A stretch of DNA of 38,297 bases from NCBI GenBank assembly GCA_964397525.1, contig CAYNIY010000012.1:1-38297 (forward strand), in the 5' to 3' direction. Below, piece by piece: positions 1 through 8,377 of the stretch. The notes beneath the pieces were generated by a model. That model saw nothing but the letters and a program-made list of their open reading frames with translations, had not been told where the DNA came from and ran no database searches. The stretch is from Syntrophopropionicum sp964397525. GTDB lineage: Bacteria; Bacillota; Desulfotomaculia; Desulfotomaculales; Pelotomaculaceae. Each line of letters starts with the position of its first letter. Positions within the stretch are counted from its first letter, which is position 1. A program made the position numbers and the translations under genes.

Positions 1-35
1 ATGAACAACAGAATAACAAAATAGTAAAATAATCT

Positions 36-65
36 TTGACTTTCCAGTTATTAGTATGTTACAAT
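36..65 (+). promoter_or_regulatory. Probable sigma-A promoter of a tiny transcription unit
   Basis: TTGACT at 36-41 and TACAAT at 60-65 are separated by 18 nt. The pair lies upstream of a well-placed Shine-Dalgarno and a 28-codon ORF, and a terminator follows at 240. This is a motif match only. Confidence 0.45.
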
Positions 66-119
66 AATCTCTGAATCCACTTTTAAAGGGGGTACAGGTT
101 ATTACAAAGGAGGTATAAA

Positions 120-206
120 TTGGTGACAAGAGAACTCATTAACGAAATCCTAAAAGACATCGGGTTAGAGTCAATTGCTGATGAAGAATCAAAAAAGGAG
201 GCTTAA
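120..206 (+). CDS. Small ORF, 28 residues, function unknown
   Basis: A TTG at 120 (or the GTG at 123) follows AAAGGAGG at 106-113 with about 6-7 nt spacing, which is a strong ribosome binding site. The peptide is short and charged, ends in ESKKEA, and has no Cys or membrane segment. A second AAGGAGG overlaps its end and precedes an 8-codon ORF at 213-239. A promoter (36-65) and a perfect terminator hairpin (240-273) frame the unit. I do not recognise the peptide. It could be a leader peptide, a small protein, or the translated part of a small RNA. Confidence 0.4.
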   Translation: MVTRELINEILKDIGLESIADEESKKEA

Positions 207-239
207 TTAGCTTTGGAACTTAAAACCGAAAATGATTAG

Positions 240-278
240 AAGGAAGTAGGAAGTTAAAAACGCCTACTTCCTTTTAAT
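240..278 (+). terminator. Rho-independent terminator
   Basis: There is a perfect 11-bp stem, AAGGAAGTAGG (240-250) with CCTACTTCCTT (263-273), followed by a T-rich stretch. It closes the small transcription unit upstream of argH. Confidence 0.8.
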
Positions 279-283
279 TTTAT

Positions 284-311
284 TTGCATTATAAAATGGA
301 CATGTTAGAAT
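284..311 (+). promoter_or_regulatory. Possible promoter for the small membrane protein and argH
   Basis: TTGCAT at 284-289 and TAGAAT at 306-311 are 16 nt apart, just downstream of the terminator and about 30 nt upstream of the next start codon. The match is moderate. Confidence 0.35.
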
Positions 312-339
312 TAATAATAAATTGTATGGGGGTGAAAAA

Positions 340-519
340 ATGGCAGATCAAAAAATGGACGAGGAGAAATACGGAGAAGGATTAATGGAGGAGCATCCTT
401 TTTATAGAAACAGGAAATTGAAAATATTTATTCTTTTACTGACTATAGTGGTTTTTATCCTGCCAATTATTATTATCGCTAACATGATTATGGGCAAACC
501 GGCGTTTTTCTTTTTTTAG
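340..519 (+). CDS. Small single-pass membrane protein
   Basis: This is a 59-residue protein of unknown function. The ATG at 340 is chosen over the TTG at 322 because GGGGGTG (328-334) is correctly spaced from it. Residues 1-29 are hydrophilic and charged. About residues 31-53 form one strongly hydrophobic helix (IFILLLTIVVFILPIIIIA), and the chain ends in PAFFFF. The charge pattern suggests an N-terminus in the cytoplasm. argH starts only 12 nt after its stop, so the two are probably co-transcribed. No family was recognised. Confidence 0.6.
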   Translation: MADQKMDEEKYGEGLMEEHPFYRNRKLKIFILLLTIVVFILPIIIIANMIMGKPAFFFF

Positions 520-531
520 AGAGGAGCAGAC

Positions 532-1917
532 ATGGCCAAAATGTGGGGCGGCCGTTTTCAAAAAGAAACTGATACCCTGGTGGAAGACTTTCATTCTTCC
601 ATTTCTTTTGATCAGAGGCTGTATAAATATGATATCAAAGGAAGTATCGCCCATGCCCGGATGCTGGGCCGGATTGGAGTCCTTTTGCCCAATGAGGCTG
701 ACGCCATCATCCACGGGCTGGAGGAAGTGCTCGCCGATATTGAAGCCGGCCGGGTGGAATTTTCTGTCGAAGCTGAGGATATCCACATGAACGTGGAGCA
801 GCTTCTCACCGATAAAATAGGTGAATTGGGTAAAAAGCTGCATACGGCACGCAGCCGGAATGATCAGGTGGCCCTGGATATCCGCATGTATTTAAAGGAT
901 GAGATCGACAGGAGCATTGTCTTGCTGCGCGGACTGCAGCTGTCCCTGCTGGATTTGGCGGAAAAACATATTGACACTGTAATGCCTGGTTACACCCACC
1001 TTCAAAGGGCACAGCCGGTCACTTTCGGACATCACCTGATGGCTTATTGCGAAATGTTTCGCCGTGACCAGGAGCGGCTGATCGACTGCCGCAGGCGTAC
1101 TGATGTTATGCCGCTGGGCGCCGGCGCTCTGGCAGGTACGACCTTCTCCCTGGACCGGGCCTATGTAGCGGAACAGCTTGGTTTTAAAGCTGTCACAGAA
1201 AACAGCCTGGATGCGGTCAGTGATCGCGATTGTGCTGTTGAATTCACAGCAGCTGCTTCGCTGATTATGGTCCATTTGAGCCGTTTTTGTGAAGAAATTA
1301 TCCTCTGGTCTTCGGCGGAATTCGCTTTTGTCGAGCTGGACGATGCTTACAGCACCGGCAGCAGCATGATGCCCCAGAAAAAGAATCCGGACGTGGCGGA
1401 GTTGATCCGTGGTAAAACCGGCAGGGTTTTTGGCGACCTGCAGGCGCTGTTGACCATGTTGAAAGGCCTTCCCCTGGCCTACAACAAGGACATGCAGGAA
1501 GACAAGGAAGCGCTTTTTGACGCTGCTGACACCGTGAAAAAATGCCTGATTATTTTTAAGCCCATGCTGGAAACCATACGGGTAAAGAAAAATATTATGG
1601 CAGAGGCAGCCCGGGGAGGCTTTACCAATGCCACTGACCTGGCTGATTACCTGGTCCGCAGGGGAGTGCCTTTCCGCGAAGCTCATGAGCTCTCGGGAAA
1701 AGCAGTGCTGTACTGCCTGGAAAAAGGCCTGACGCTTGACGGGATGAGTATTATAGAACTTAAAAAATTCAGCCCTCTCGTGGAGGAGGACGTATTTGAG
1801 GCTATAGATATTAAGCAATGCGTGGACGCAAGGAAAGTGCCGGGCGGCCCGGCACCCGAACAAGTCGCGGCGGCCGTAGCCAGGGCCAGGCAGCGGCTGG
1901 CGGGAGACCTTGCCTGA
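532..1917 (+). CDS. argH: Argininosuccinate lyase
   Basis: The enzyme cleaves argininosuccinate to arginine and fumarate, the last step of arginine synthesis, in the cytoplasm. The 461 residues match the usual length. The fumarase/aspartase-superfamily signature GSSMMPQKKNPD lies near residues 276-287, within the mobile loop that carries the catalytic serine. TARSRNDQ lies near 105-112, and the conserved His of PGYTHLQRAQP is near 156. The ATG at 532 follows GAGAGGAG (519-526). No argG is present downstream; it may lie upstream of the window. A short hairpin terminator follows at 1943. Confidence 0.97.
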   Translation: MAKMWGGRFQKETDTLVEDFHSSISFDQRLYKYDIKGSIAHARMLGRIGVLLPNEADAIIHGLEEVLADIEAGRVEFSVEAEDIHMNVEQLLTDKIGELGKKLHTARSRNDQVALDIRMYLKDEIDRSIVLLRGLQLSLLDLAEKHIDTVMPGYTHLQRAQPVTFGHHLMAYCEMFRRDQERLIDCRRRTDVMPLGAGALAGTTFSLDRAYVAEQLGFKAVTENSLDAVSDRDCAVEFTAAASLIMVHLSRFCEEIILWSSAEFAFVELDDAYSTGSSMMPQKKNPDVAELIRGKTGRVFGDLQALLTMLKGLPLAYNKDMQEDKEALFDAADTVKKCLIIFKPMLETIRVKKNIMAEAARGGFTNATDLADYLVRRGVPFREAHELSGKAVLYCLEKGLTLDGMSIIELKKFSPLVEEDVFEAIDIKQCVDARKVPGGPAPEQVAAAVARARQRLAGDLA

Positions 1918-1942
1918 GATTATATAATTACACAGTAAACCT

Positions 1943-1968
1943 AACCGGCTGAAATCTGGCCGGTTTTA
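1943..1968 (+). terminator. Probable argH terminator
   Basis: A 7-bp stem, AACCGGC (1943-1949) with GCCGGTT (1959-1965), is followed by TTATC. The T-run is short, so it may be weak. Confidence 0.55.
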
Positions 1969-2049
1969 TCATCACCCGGCAGTTACAACAACCCTGGGAG
2001 CATACAGACTGCCGTATTGGTTATCCTGAACCGAAAGGAAGTTGGATCA

Positions 2050-2862
2050 ATGGTATTTGTGCCTGAAAAAGCTCCCACACCGCAGGTTGAAGGTTTTGCG
2101 CACTGGTTTGTTTTTTGCCGGGAAACGATGCTGGTATGCCTGCAGGGTGACGAAGCTGTTATTCCTTATGCTGATGCCGGCCCGGTACCGGAGACCGACA
2201 TGGTCAGGAAAGTCTACCTGGGCCATCTGGATGGCTGCCCCTGTTATGGTGTTGAAGTACTGCATGACCAGTTCATCTTACCCGGTATGGAATTCCTTGG
2301 TTTGAGAAAGCTGTCCGGACTTTTAGAGGAAGGGACCTACCGGGCTGCCGGCCGGGCTGCCCAGCTGCTCCACTGGGATCGCACCCATCAGTACTGCGGC
2401 CGCTGCGGTACACGGACAGAAATGAAGGCGGATGAGTATGCCAGGTGCTGCCCGGCTTGCGGCCTGATCACCTACCCGCACAACTCGCCGGCTGTGATCG
2501 GCGTTATCACCAGGGGAGAGCAAATTCTGCTGGCCCGGCGGGCAGGCATGAAATTCTACAGTGTTCTGGCGGGGTTTGTTGAGCCGGGTGAAACACCGGA
2601 GGAATGCCTGCGCCGGGAGGTGCGGGAGGAAGTGGGGGTTGAGATCAGGAATATCAAATATTTCGGCAGTCAGTCCTGGCCATATCACCCTCACTCGGTG
2701 ATGATTGCCTACAGTGCCGAATACGCCGGTGGTGAGATTACAGTCGACGGGGAGGAAATTGAAGAGGCCAATTGGTACACGAAGGAGGACCTGCCTGACT
2801 TGCCTGATCCTGTCACCATCGCCCGGAGGCTGATCGAATGGTTTATTGATCGGGAAGCTTGA
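2050..2862 (+). CDS. nudC: NAD(H) pyrophosphatase, Nudix family (NudC-like)
   Basis: This 270-residue Nudix hydrolase is expected to cleave NADH or NAD-capped RNA to NMN(H) and AMP. Three things support NudC over a generic Nudix protein. A zinc ribbon (CGRCG ... CCPACG) lies in the middle. It is followed by a Nudix box (GFVEPGETPEECLRREVREE). After that comes SQSWPYHPHSVM, a variant of the NudC-specific SQPWPFPxS motif. The ATG at 2050 is preferred to the GTG at 2017 because AAAGGAAG (2034-2041) sits 8 nt upstream. It is convergent with the histidine kinase gene. Confidence 0.88.
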   Translation: MVFVPEKAPTPQVEGFAHWFVFCRETMLVCLQGDEAVIPYADAGPVPETDMVRKVYLGHLDGCPCYGVEVLHDQFILPGMEFLGLRKLSGLLEEGTYRAAGRAAQLLHWDRTHQYCGRCGTRTEMKADEYARCCPACGLITYPHNSPAVIGVITRGEQILLARRAGMKFYSVLAGFVEPGETPEECLRREVREEVGVEIRNIKYFGSQSWPYHPHSVMIAYSAEYAGGEITVDGEEIEEANWYTKEDLPDLPDPVTIARRLIEWFIDREA

Positions 2863-2885
2863 ATCTCACTAAATGATGAAAGTGC

Positions 2886-2908
2886 GCCACGAGAACCGTC
2901 CCCCTGGC
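2886..2908. repeat. REP-like palindromic repeat, copy 1
   Basis: The 13-nt core GAGAACCGTCCCC (2891-2903) is flanked by GCCA and TGGC, which can pair. The identical core recurs at 19574-19586 inside a longer stem. It lies between the convergent nudC and histidine kinase genes. Confidence 0.6.
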
Positions 2909-2915
2909 CATTCTC

Positions 2916-5615
2916 TTAACATACGGGATTGAAGCTGATACAGAAAGTGGTGCCTGAAGGCCCGGTTTCCACTTTTATAGTCGCGCAGTGCCTGGAGGCG
3001 ATGCTGTAACAAACAGCCAGCCCCAAACCGGTACCGTAATCCTTGGTGGTGTAGAAAGGCGTACCCAGTTTATCCAGTACATTCTGCTCGATCCCGTATC
3101 CCTCGTCACTTACCGATAAAACCACATTTTGCTCTGCCTCATAAGTTTTAATTGTCAGCTTACCGCCAGGCTGCATTGCTTCCAGCCCGTTGCGCACCAG
3201 GTTCAGGATCAGCTGCCGTATTTCCTTCTCGTCCAGCAGCAAATCGGGAATGTCTGCCATATCTGTTTCTGTGAACTTGCCGGTCTGCATGGCGTCGGCC
3301 TGGATTAAGGGGAAAAGGGTACCAACAATGGAATTCAGGTTCAGCATTTTCTTGCTCACACTCTTGTCTTTGGCCATGGAAAGGAATTCGGTAATAATGG
3401 TATTAGCCCGGTCCAGTTCTTCGATCATAACGTTATAATATTTCTTGTTTTGAACGCTTTCGTTTCTTGACCCCAGCAGTTGGAGGAGGCCCCGCACAGT
3501 GGTCATGGGATTTCTGATCTCGTGGCCGATACCGGCGGCCATTTCCCCGATCAGGTTCAGCCGTTCCAGGCGGGCCATTTCCTCCTGCCATTGCTTGCGC
3601 TCAGTGATGTCAATGATCACACCCAGCAGACCGGCGATGCTGCCGTCACTATTGGTATAAGTGATCCGGTTGTAGATCGCGTCCCGTTTAGTGCCGTCGG
3701 CGTAGGGCACGGTTGTTTCATAGACCTGAACGCCCGGCTCCCGGAAAAGATCGTCGTCCCTGCCGGTATAGTGGGAAGCCTGGTTTTCAGGAAACAGGTC
3801 ATAGGCTGTCTTTCCGATAATCTCATTTTTCACCCGCCCGGCAAATGCCTCAAACGCCTTGTTGCAGCCCTGGTATGTCCGATCTGTGTTTTTGTAGTAA
3901 ACAGGGTATGGGATGGTGTCCAGGATGCTCTGCAGAAAAACAGTGATAGAGCGAAAATTTTCCTCTGAAGCGGAAATAAGAGCGGTGTCTTCAATCGACT
4001 GGTGCATTCCCAGGAAAAAGATATTGATCAGGGCTGAAAGGAACAGGATCATGATCAGCCCCGGCAGCCAAGCTGCCCGCATCTCCCCGGTCGGGGTCAG
4101 CAATACCACTGACCAACCTTCATCGTTAATATTGCTGCCGGACTGGATATATTGTTCACCTTGATAAAAAAGGTCTGTTTTATTGGCCGAGATATGCAGC
4201 CCTGCTGTCTGGAACGGCCCGCTGCCGAACTGCCTGCTATCCGCCAGTACCTGTCTGGTTTCTTCGTCCAGTGGCCGCAGGCTCATAAAAAGCATATCCT
4301 GCCGGCTGGACAGGAATATTATACCGTGTGGATCTGTTAAAAAACATAGTTGATGATGCCGAAAAGTGGGTTCCAGGATATCAGCACTTATTTTAATGAC
4401 TACTGCTCCAATAATATTATGCCGGCTGTCCCGCACAGGGTAACTGCTGTAATATCCCCTCTCCCCGGAGGTTACGCCCAGGGCGAAGTAATGGCCGGCC
4501 GCACCGTTCATGGGCTTTAGGAAATAAGGACGAAAACTGTAATTATGTCCGATATAGCTGTCAGGATCATGCCGGTTGGTGGAAGCGATGACATTGCCTT
4601 GAAGGTCAACCAGGTAACAAACACGAGCCTCCAGGACTTTTTGGTAACGATCAATGATCATGTTGGCGTCTTCAATGTACCGGGTCTCATTGGGCAGAAA
4701 AGCGGCTGTTATCAGGTCGTCACCCGCAATTTCCATTGCGGCGTGATCGCTTTCATTCAGCTCATCAATGATGTGATCGGATAAGGATGCAACCTGGTTG
4801 CTGCTCTCGTTTTGCAGGTTGAACCGCGCGTTGTTTTCCAGGTGACTGGTCATGGTCCAGCCGAGGCAGATGGCTATCATTAATATCGCAGCGGCCAGGA
4901 GAGCGTACCTGTTCCGGACGTCCAGGCAGCTGTGGTCGAAGTTTTCGCGGAATTGTGCTTGTGAGTATGACCAGACAATTACAGATAACCACAATATGAG
5001 AAATATCCCGAAGCCCTGGCAACAGAAGTAAAGCATATTCAAGGATGTATCACCGTTGAACAATCCGGATAACAAGGCAGCCGGCAGGACCGACAAACTG
5101 GCGCAAAAAGCGTAAATTCCCATAACCAGGCTTCCTGTTTTCAACCATTTGTTTACAGGTGTCTCTTTATGCCCGGAAGAAAGGAACAGGGCCCGTGCAG
5201 CCAGCAGTCCCCCGGTAAGACCCATAAAATACAGCAGAATTGCCTGTGTAATTCCCGGCCCTGCTATTAGTGCCGGCGCCGCTAATAATAAAAGCGTCAT
5301 ATGAATCCAGACACCGGGGCCCCTGTCCAGTGCTCTGACAATGCCTGCCCGTCCGAACTCTGCCAGGCAGATGTAGGAAACAGCCAGCATGACGGCAACG
5401 ATTTGTGAAAATGCAATATTGACATTATTGTCGATAGTAAAGCAAAGTACCCAATTGCCCAGCCCGTGCAATACACCAAATAACCCCAGCCAGTTCCACG
5501 GCAGCCGTGTTTTTGCTGATCTGCTCATGGAAAAACATACTGTAGCCAGGATGATGAACGCCAGTCCGTATAATAGCCTGATGTATTCTACTTGCCATTC
5601 CGGCAAAAAAGCCAT
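2916..5615 (-). CDS. Membrane sensor histidine kinase with Cache and PAS domains (orphan)
   Basis: This is an 899-residue kinase. Roughly residues 8-255 hold about seven or eight hydrophobic helices. A periplasmic-type Cache sensor region follows (about 262-505), then another membrane helix (about 518-540). A PAS domain occupies about 555-670. The HisKA box GIGHEIRNP places the phosphorylated His at residue 698. The ATPase domain shows N-box NLVRNGLEAM, G1 DEGYGI and G2 GTGLGL. No response regulator lies nearby. This resembles orphan kinases feeding Spo0A in spore formers, but that role is inference. The ATG at 5613-5615 follows a GGGGGTG site. Confidence 0.88.
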   Translation of the reverse strand: MAFLPEWQVEYIRLLYGLAFIILATVCFSMSRSAKTRLPWNWLGLFGVLHGLGNWVLCFTIDNNVNIAFSQIVAVMLAVSYICLAEFGRAGIVRALDRGPGVWIHMTLLLLAAPALIAGPGITQAILLYFMGLTGGLLAARALFLSSGHKETPVNKWLKTGSLVMGIYAFCASLSVLPAALLSGLFNGDTSLNMLYFCCQGFGIFLILWLSVIVWSYSQAQFRENFDHSCLDVRNRYALLAAAILMIAICLGWTMTSHLENNARFNLQNESSNQVASLSDHIIDELNESDHAAMEIAGDDLITAAFLPNETRYIEDANMIIDRYQKVLEARVCYLVDLQGNVIASTNRHDPDSYIGHNYSFRPYFLKPMNGAAGHYFALGVTSGERGYYSSYPVRDSRHNIIGAVVIKISADILEPTFRHHQLCFLTDPHGIIFLSSRQDMLFMSLRPLDEETRQVLADSRQFGSGPFQTAGLHISANKTDLFYQGEQYIQSGSNINDEGWSVVLLTPTGEMRAAWLPGLIMILFLSALINIFFLGMHQSIEDTALISASEENFRSITVFLQSILDTIPYPVYYKNTDRTYQGCNKAFEAFAGRVKNEIIGKTAYDLFPENQASHYTGRDDDLFREPGVQVYETTVPYADGTKRDAIYNRITYTNSDGSIAGLLGVIIDITERKQWQEEMARLERLNLIGEMAAGIGHEIRNPMTTVRGLLQLLGSRNESVQNKKYYNVMIEELDRANTIITEFLSMAKDKSVSKKMLNLNSIVGTLFPLIQADAMQTGKFTETDMADIPDLLLDEKEIRQLILNLVRNGLEAMQPGGKLTIKTYEAEQNVVLSVSDEGYGIEQNVLDKLGTPFYTTKDYGTGLGLAVCYSIASRHCATIKVETGPSGTTFCISFNPVC

Positions 5616-5854
5616 TAAACACCCCCGGCGGCAGGTGTCCTGCTTAATATTAACAGCTGCCAGCCTTTTAAGTTTTCAACAAATCTTACAAAATTTCCTT
5701 TTTCGGTATTCGAAAACTAAAAAAGGGTAGAATTTTATACTTAAAGGGGTAGGTATTCACCATGTCAAGTATTTCAAAGGCCGGTTGACCATTTGAAACC
5801 ACGCACAAATTTTTCATTGTCAATTTGCTCCGGAAAAAATTCTGACGGTGTGGA
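5616..5854. other. Intergenic region between the histidine kinase and HelD genes
   Basis: This AT-rich sequence must hold the promoter of the histidine kinase gene. I see no convincing -35/-10 pair, RNA gene or coding sequence in it. Confidence 0.4.
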
Positions 5855-5895
5855 TAAAAAGAAAATGCGACAGTGATGGTATCACATGTCGCATT
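5855..5895 (-). terminator. HelD terminator
   Basis: On the minus strand, AATGCGACA (5887-5895) pairs with TGTCGCATT (5864-5872). An inner GTGAT/ATCAC helix lies inside with one bulged base. TTTTCTTTTT follows. It lies just past the HelD stop. Confidence 0.8.
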
Positions 5896-5943
5896 ATTTT
5901 CATTTACCAGGAACATTTATCTGGTTTCGGTTTGTCCCCGTTT

Positions 5944-8205
5944 TCACTGTTGAGGTACGTTTATACTTCTTTCGAAGCACAGGAAAGCGCTTTTTTCTCC
6001 TCTATAGAAGAGCATCAGCCGGTGCAGCGCCCTGGTGCAGATAACGTAGAGGAGCTTTTTATCTATGTCACTTGAATAATTTTCACTTGAAACATCGCTG
6101 ACCAGCACCACGTCAAATTCCAAGCCTTTTGCCAGGTAAGAAGTTATGACGATCGCTCCTTTTTCAATCTCGTCACCGCTGGAACTGACCAGCGCAATAT
6201 TGATCTTGTTTTTTAGCCTGGCGTGCAGTGTTTTCGCCTCAGCCGCAGTTTTGCAGATTACAGCGATTGACTCATACCCTTTTTTGAGAGAGTCAGCAAT
6301 TTCACCAACAATGGCTTTGTCGTACCGCACGATGGTATCTTTAGCTACAACCTTTGGTTCGGTTTCGTGTCTTTCAAAGGATATAAAGTCCGTCGTTTCA
6401 CCCAGGATGCCCTGAGTAAATTTGTTTATTTCATATGAGGACCTGTAGCTCTTATTCAGAACGAGTTTAACCGATTTTCTCCTGCCTAGTATCCCGGCAA
6501 TATGATCATAGAGTGAAGCGCTGGCATCTTTCTCAACTGACTGGTTTATATCCCCAAGCACAGTATACCGGACATCCTTAAACAGCAGTCCGAAAACCTG
6601 GTACTGCATTAAATCGTAATCCTGTGCCTCATCAATAACCACCTGCTTGATTTCAGAAAACATCAGGCAGCCCTCCAGCTTCAGCTTCAGGTAAAGCAAG
6701 GCCGGGCAATCTTCATAATACGCCATCCCCCTGGCTATGTTTTCCCTGGTCATAGTGATAATGGCAGCGATGTCTTCAGGCAGTTTCAGGCCTTCGGCCA
6801 GCCTGGCAAAAAGATCGTCATCAAAAAATATCATTTTGTAGAGATTGAGGTAGTCAACTTCTGTTAACCTGCGGAGCCGGCCAATGAAAGGCCTGGACTG
6901 TTTCATCGAAAGCAGGCGGCTGAACTGTCTGATTTCCAATTCGTGTCCGGCGCCCTGCTGTACAAACTTTTCGATTTTCTCAAGTCTTTTTTTGCGCAGC
7001 GGGTGAATCTTTTCCAGGATAATACTTTCAATTCTTTTCAACCTTTTTGCCATGGGCATGATCGCTTTATATCTTAAGAAGATGTTTTTAATCTGCTGCC
7101 TGGTTATAATAATTTTCCCATTGTAATAAATATCCTCAAAATCGATCACGCTGCGTTCGAAATAGTCCATCAACCGGTCCAGGATCTGCACAAAAACGCC
7201 TGAACCCTTGAAGGCAATAGCTTGCCTTCTTAAGTCTCCTTTTTCCTGTTCCTGTGGCGAGATTAAAGACTCCATCTGCTGGTTCCGAGTCTCTGTTTTC
7301 AGTCTTCCGCCCAGGAGTTTAAATGCTATGTCTTCAAATGTCGTCTGCACCGCGTTCTCTTCCCCTAATTCGGGCAGTACACTGGATATGTATTTGCTGA
7401 AAATACTATTGGGAGAAATGATTAAGATATTATTGGAACTTATATTTGCGTTTATCCCGTTATAGAGCAGGAATGCAATCCGGTGCAGGGCGATGGAGGT
7501 CTTGCCGCTGCCCGCTACACCCTGAACAATCAGCAGTTCATTATCTGTATCCCTGATAATAACATCCTGCTCTTTTTGAATGGTTTCAACAATGTAACGC
7601 ATTTTTGCTGATGCTTTGCTCCGCAGCACTTCCTGCAGTATTTCATCATTAATCCCAACACGGCAGTCAAAGTAGTACTTAAGCTCCCCATTTTGAATTT
7701 TATACTGCCTTTTCAGCACTACATCGCCTGTAATAATCCCCATCGGGGCGACATATGAAGCTATCCCCAGTTCATACTGGTAAAAAATGCTTGAAATGGG
7801 GGCGCGCCAGTCGTGTACAAAAATACTGCCTGTTTTGGAGTCCACCACGTTGTGCAGTCCGATATATATTTTTTCTTTTTCTGGTGAACCATCTTCGATA
7901 AAATCAAACCTGCCGAAATAAGGCGAGGCGAGCATTTTCCTGTAGGTCTCGAGACGTTTTAATATGCTGCCATAATTGGCGGACTGACTGTCAAGTTCCG
8001 AGAGGTAGTGGGTGATTTCCGTTAGCCTGGCAAAGTCATTGGAGTAATGAACAGTATTTTCCCACATGTCTTTTCTTAAGGTTTTCAAATCGCTCTTTTG
8101 TTCGGACAAAGCCTTGATTTTTATATCTATTTCACTTTTCAGGAAGTTTAAAGTTTTTCCCAGGTAGTCCCGCTCCTCCTGGAGCTGCCGCTGGTTATCG
8201 CCCAT
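5944..8205 (-). CDS. helD: HelD-like UvrD/Rep-family NTPase, RNA polymerase recycling
   Basis: This is a 753-residue SF1 helicase-like protein. The N-terminal 80 residues are coiled-coil-like and charged, as in HelD, which inserts such arms into the RNA polymerase channels. Walker A is VQGVAGSGKTS, near residues 227-237. A DEAQD Walker B (VVIDEAQDYD), GDINQSV and a C-terminal GLEFDVVLV motif follow. HelD-family proteins use ATP to release stalled or idle RNA polymerase from nucleic acid. The ATG at 8205 has only a weak Shine-Dalgarno. The gene appears monocistronic, with a terminator at 5855-5895. Confidence 0.88.
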   Translation of the reverse strand: MGDNQRQLQEERDYLGKTLNFLKSEIDIKIKALSEQKSDLKTLRKDMWENTVHYSNDFARLTEITHYLSELDSQSANYGSILKRLETYRKMLASPYFGRFDFIEDGSPEKEKIYIGLHNVVDSKTGSIFVHDWRAPISSIFYQYELGIASYVAPMGIITGDVVLKRQYKIQNGELKYYFDCRVGINDEILQEVLRSKASAKMRYIVETIQKEQDVIIRDTDNELLIVQGVAGSGKTSIALHRIAFLLYNGINANISSNNILIISPNSIFSKYISSVLPELGEENAVQTTFEDIAFKLLGGRLKTETRNQQMESLISPQEQEKGDLRRQAIAFKGSGVFVQILDRLMDYFERSVIDFEDIYYNGKIIITRQQIKNIFLRYKAIMPMAKRLKRIESIILEKIHPLRKKRLEKIEKFVQQGAGHELEIRQFSRLLSMKQSRPFIGRLRRLTEVDYLNLYKMIFFDDDLFARLAEGLKLPEDIAAIITMTRENIARGMAYYEDCPALLYLKLKLEGCLMFSEIKQVVIDEAQDYDLMQYQVFGLLFKDVRYTVLGDINQSVEKDASASLYDHIAGILGRRKSVKLVLNKSYRSSYEINKFTQGILGETTDFISFERHETEPKVVAKDTIVRYDKAIVGEIADSLKKGYESIAVICKTAAEAKTLHARLKNKINIALVSSSGDEIEKGAIVITSYLAKGLEFDVVLVSDVSSENYSSDIDKKLLYVICTRALHRLMLFYRGEKSAFLCFERSINVPQQ

Positions 8206-8297
8206 CAGATCACATCCAGACTCGTGCTTTTATAATAAATTCTAATTATATATCAATGGGTTATATTAGTAAAGCTCATGTAAGCGTTGTAATAAAG

Positions 8298-8323
8298 CTG
8301 AAACCGCCCAAAGGCGGTTTCAG
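8298..8323 (-). terminator. Terminator of the glutaredoxin/FTR-like operon
   Basis: There is a perfect 11-bp stem, CTGAAACCGCC (8298-8308) with GGCGGTTTCAG (8313-8323). On the minus strand it is followed by CTTTATTA. A second hairpin closer to the gene (8340-8357) is better explained as a selenocysteine insertion element. Confidence 0.65.
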
Positions 8324-8339
8324 GCTAATCAATATTTAC

Positions 8340-8377
8340 GGGGTGAGACCTCACCCCTTTTTATAAAAGAGACCTCA
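8340..8377 (-). promoter_or_regulatory. Sec codon (TGA 8375-8377) and candidate bacterial SECIS
   Basis: On the minus strand, TGA is followed after 17 nt by the hairpin GGGGTGA-GGTC-TCACCCC. This is a 7-bp perfect stem (8 bp if closed further). The apical loop GGTC starts about 24 nt after the TGA. G at the start of the loop and a 16-37 nt distance fit the published bacterial SECIS pattern, and the GGU resembles the essential loop of E. coli fdhF. Confidence 0.75.

Noticed and set aside
892..1863. 323-codon minus-strand ORF inside argH
   Set aside because: It is a long antisense open frame typical of GC-biased coding DNA; argH on the plus strand is unambiguous.
2860..2862. TGA stop codons of nudC and argH as possible selenocysteine codons
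   Set aside because: Neither lies in a Cys-type redox context, and both proteins are already full length for their families.
8340..8357. Reading this hairpin only as a transcription terminator
   Set aside because: On the minus strand no T-run follows it, it overlaps the stop codon of the read-through frame, and its distance from the TGA and its GGTC loop fit a SECIS. The hairpin at 8298-8323 is the better terminator.
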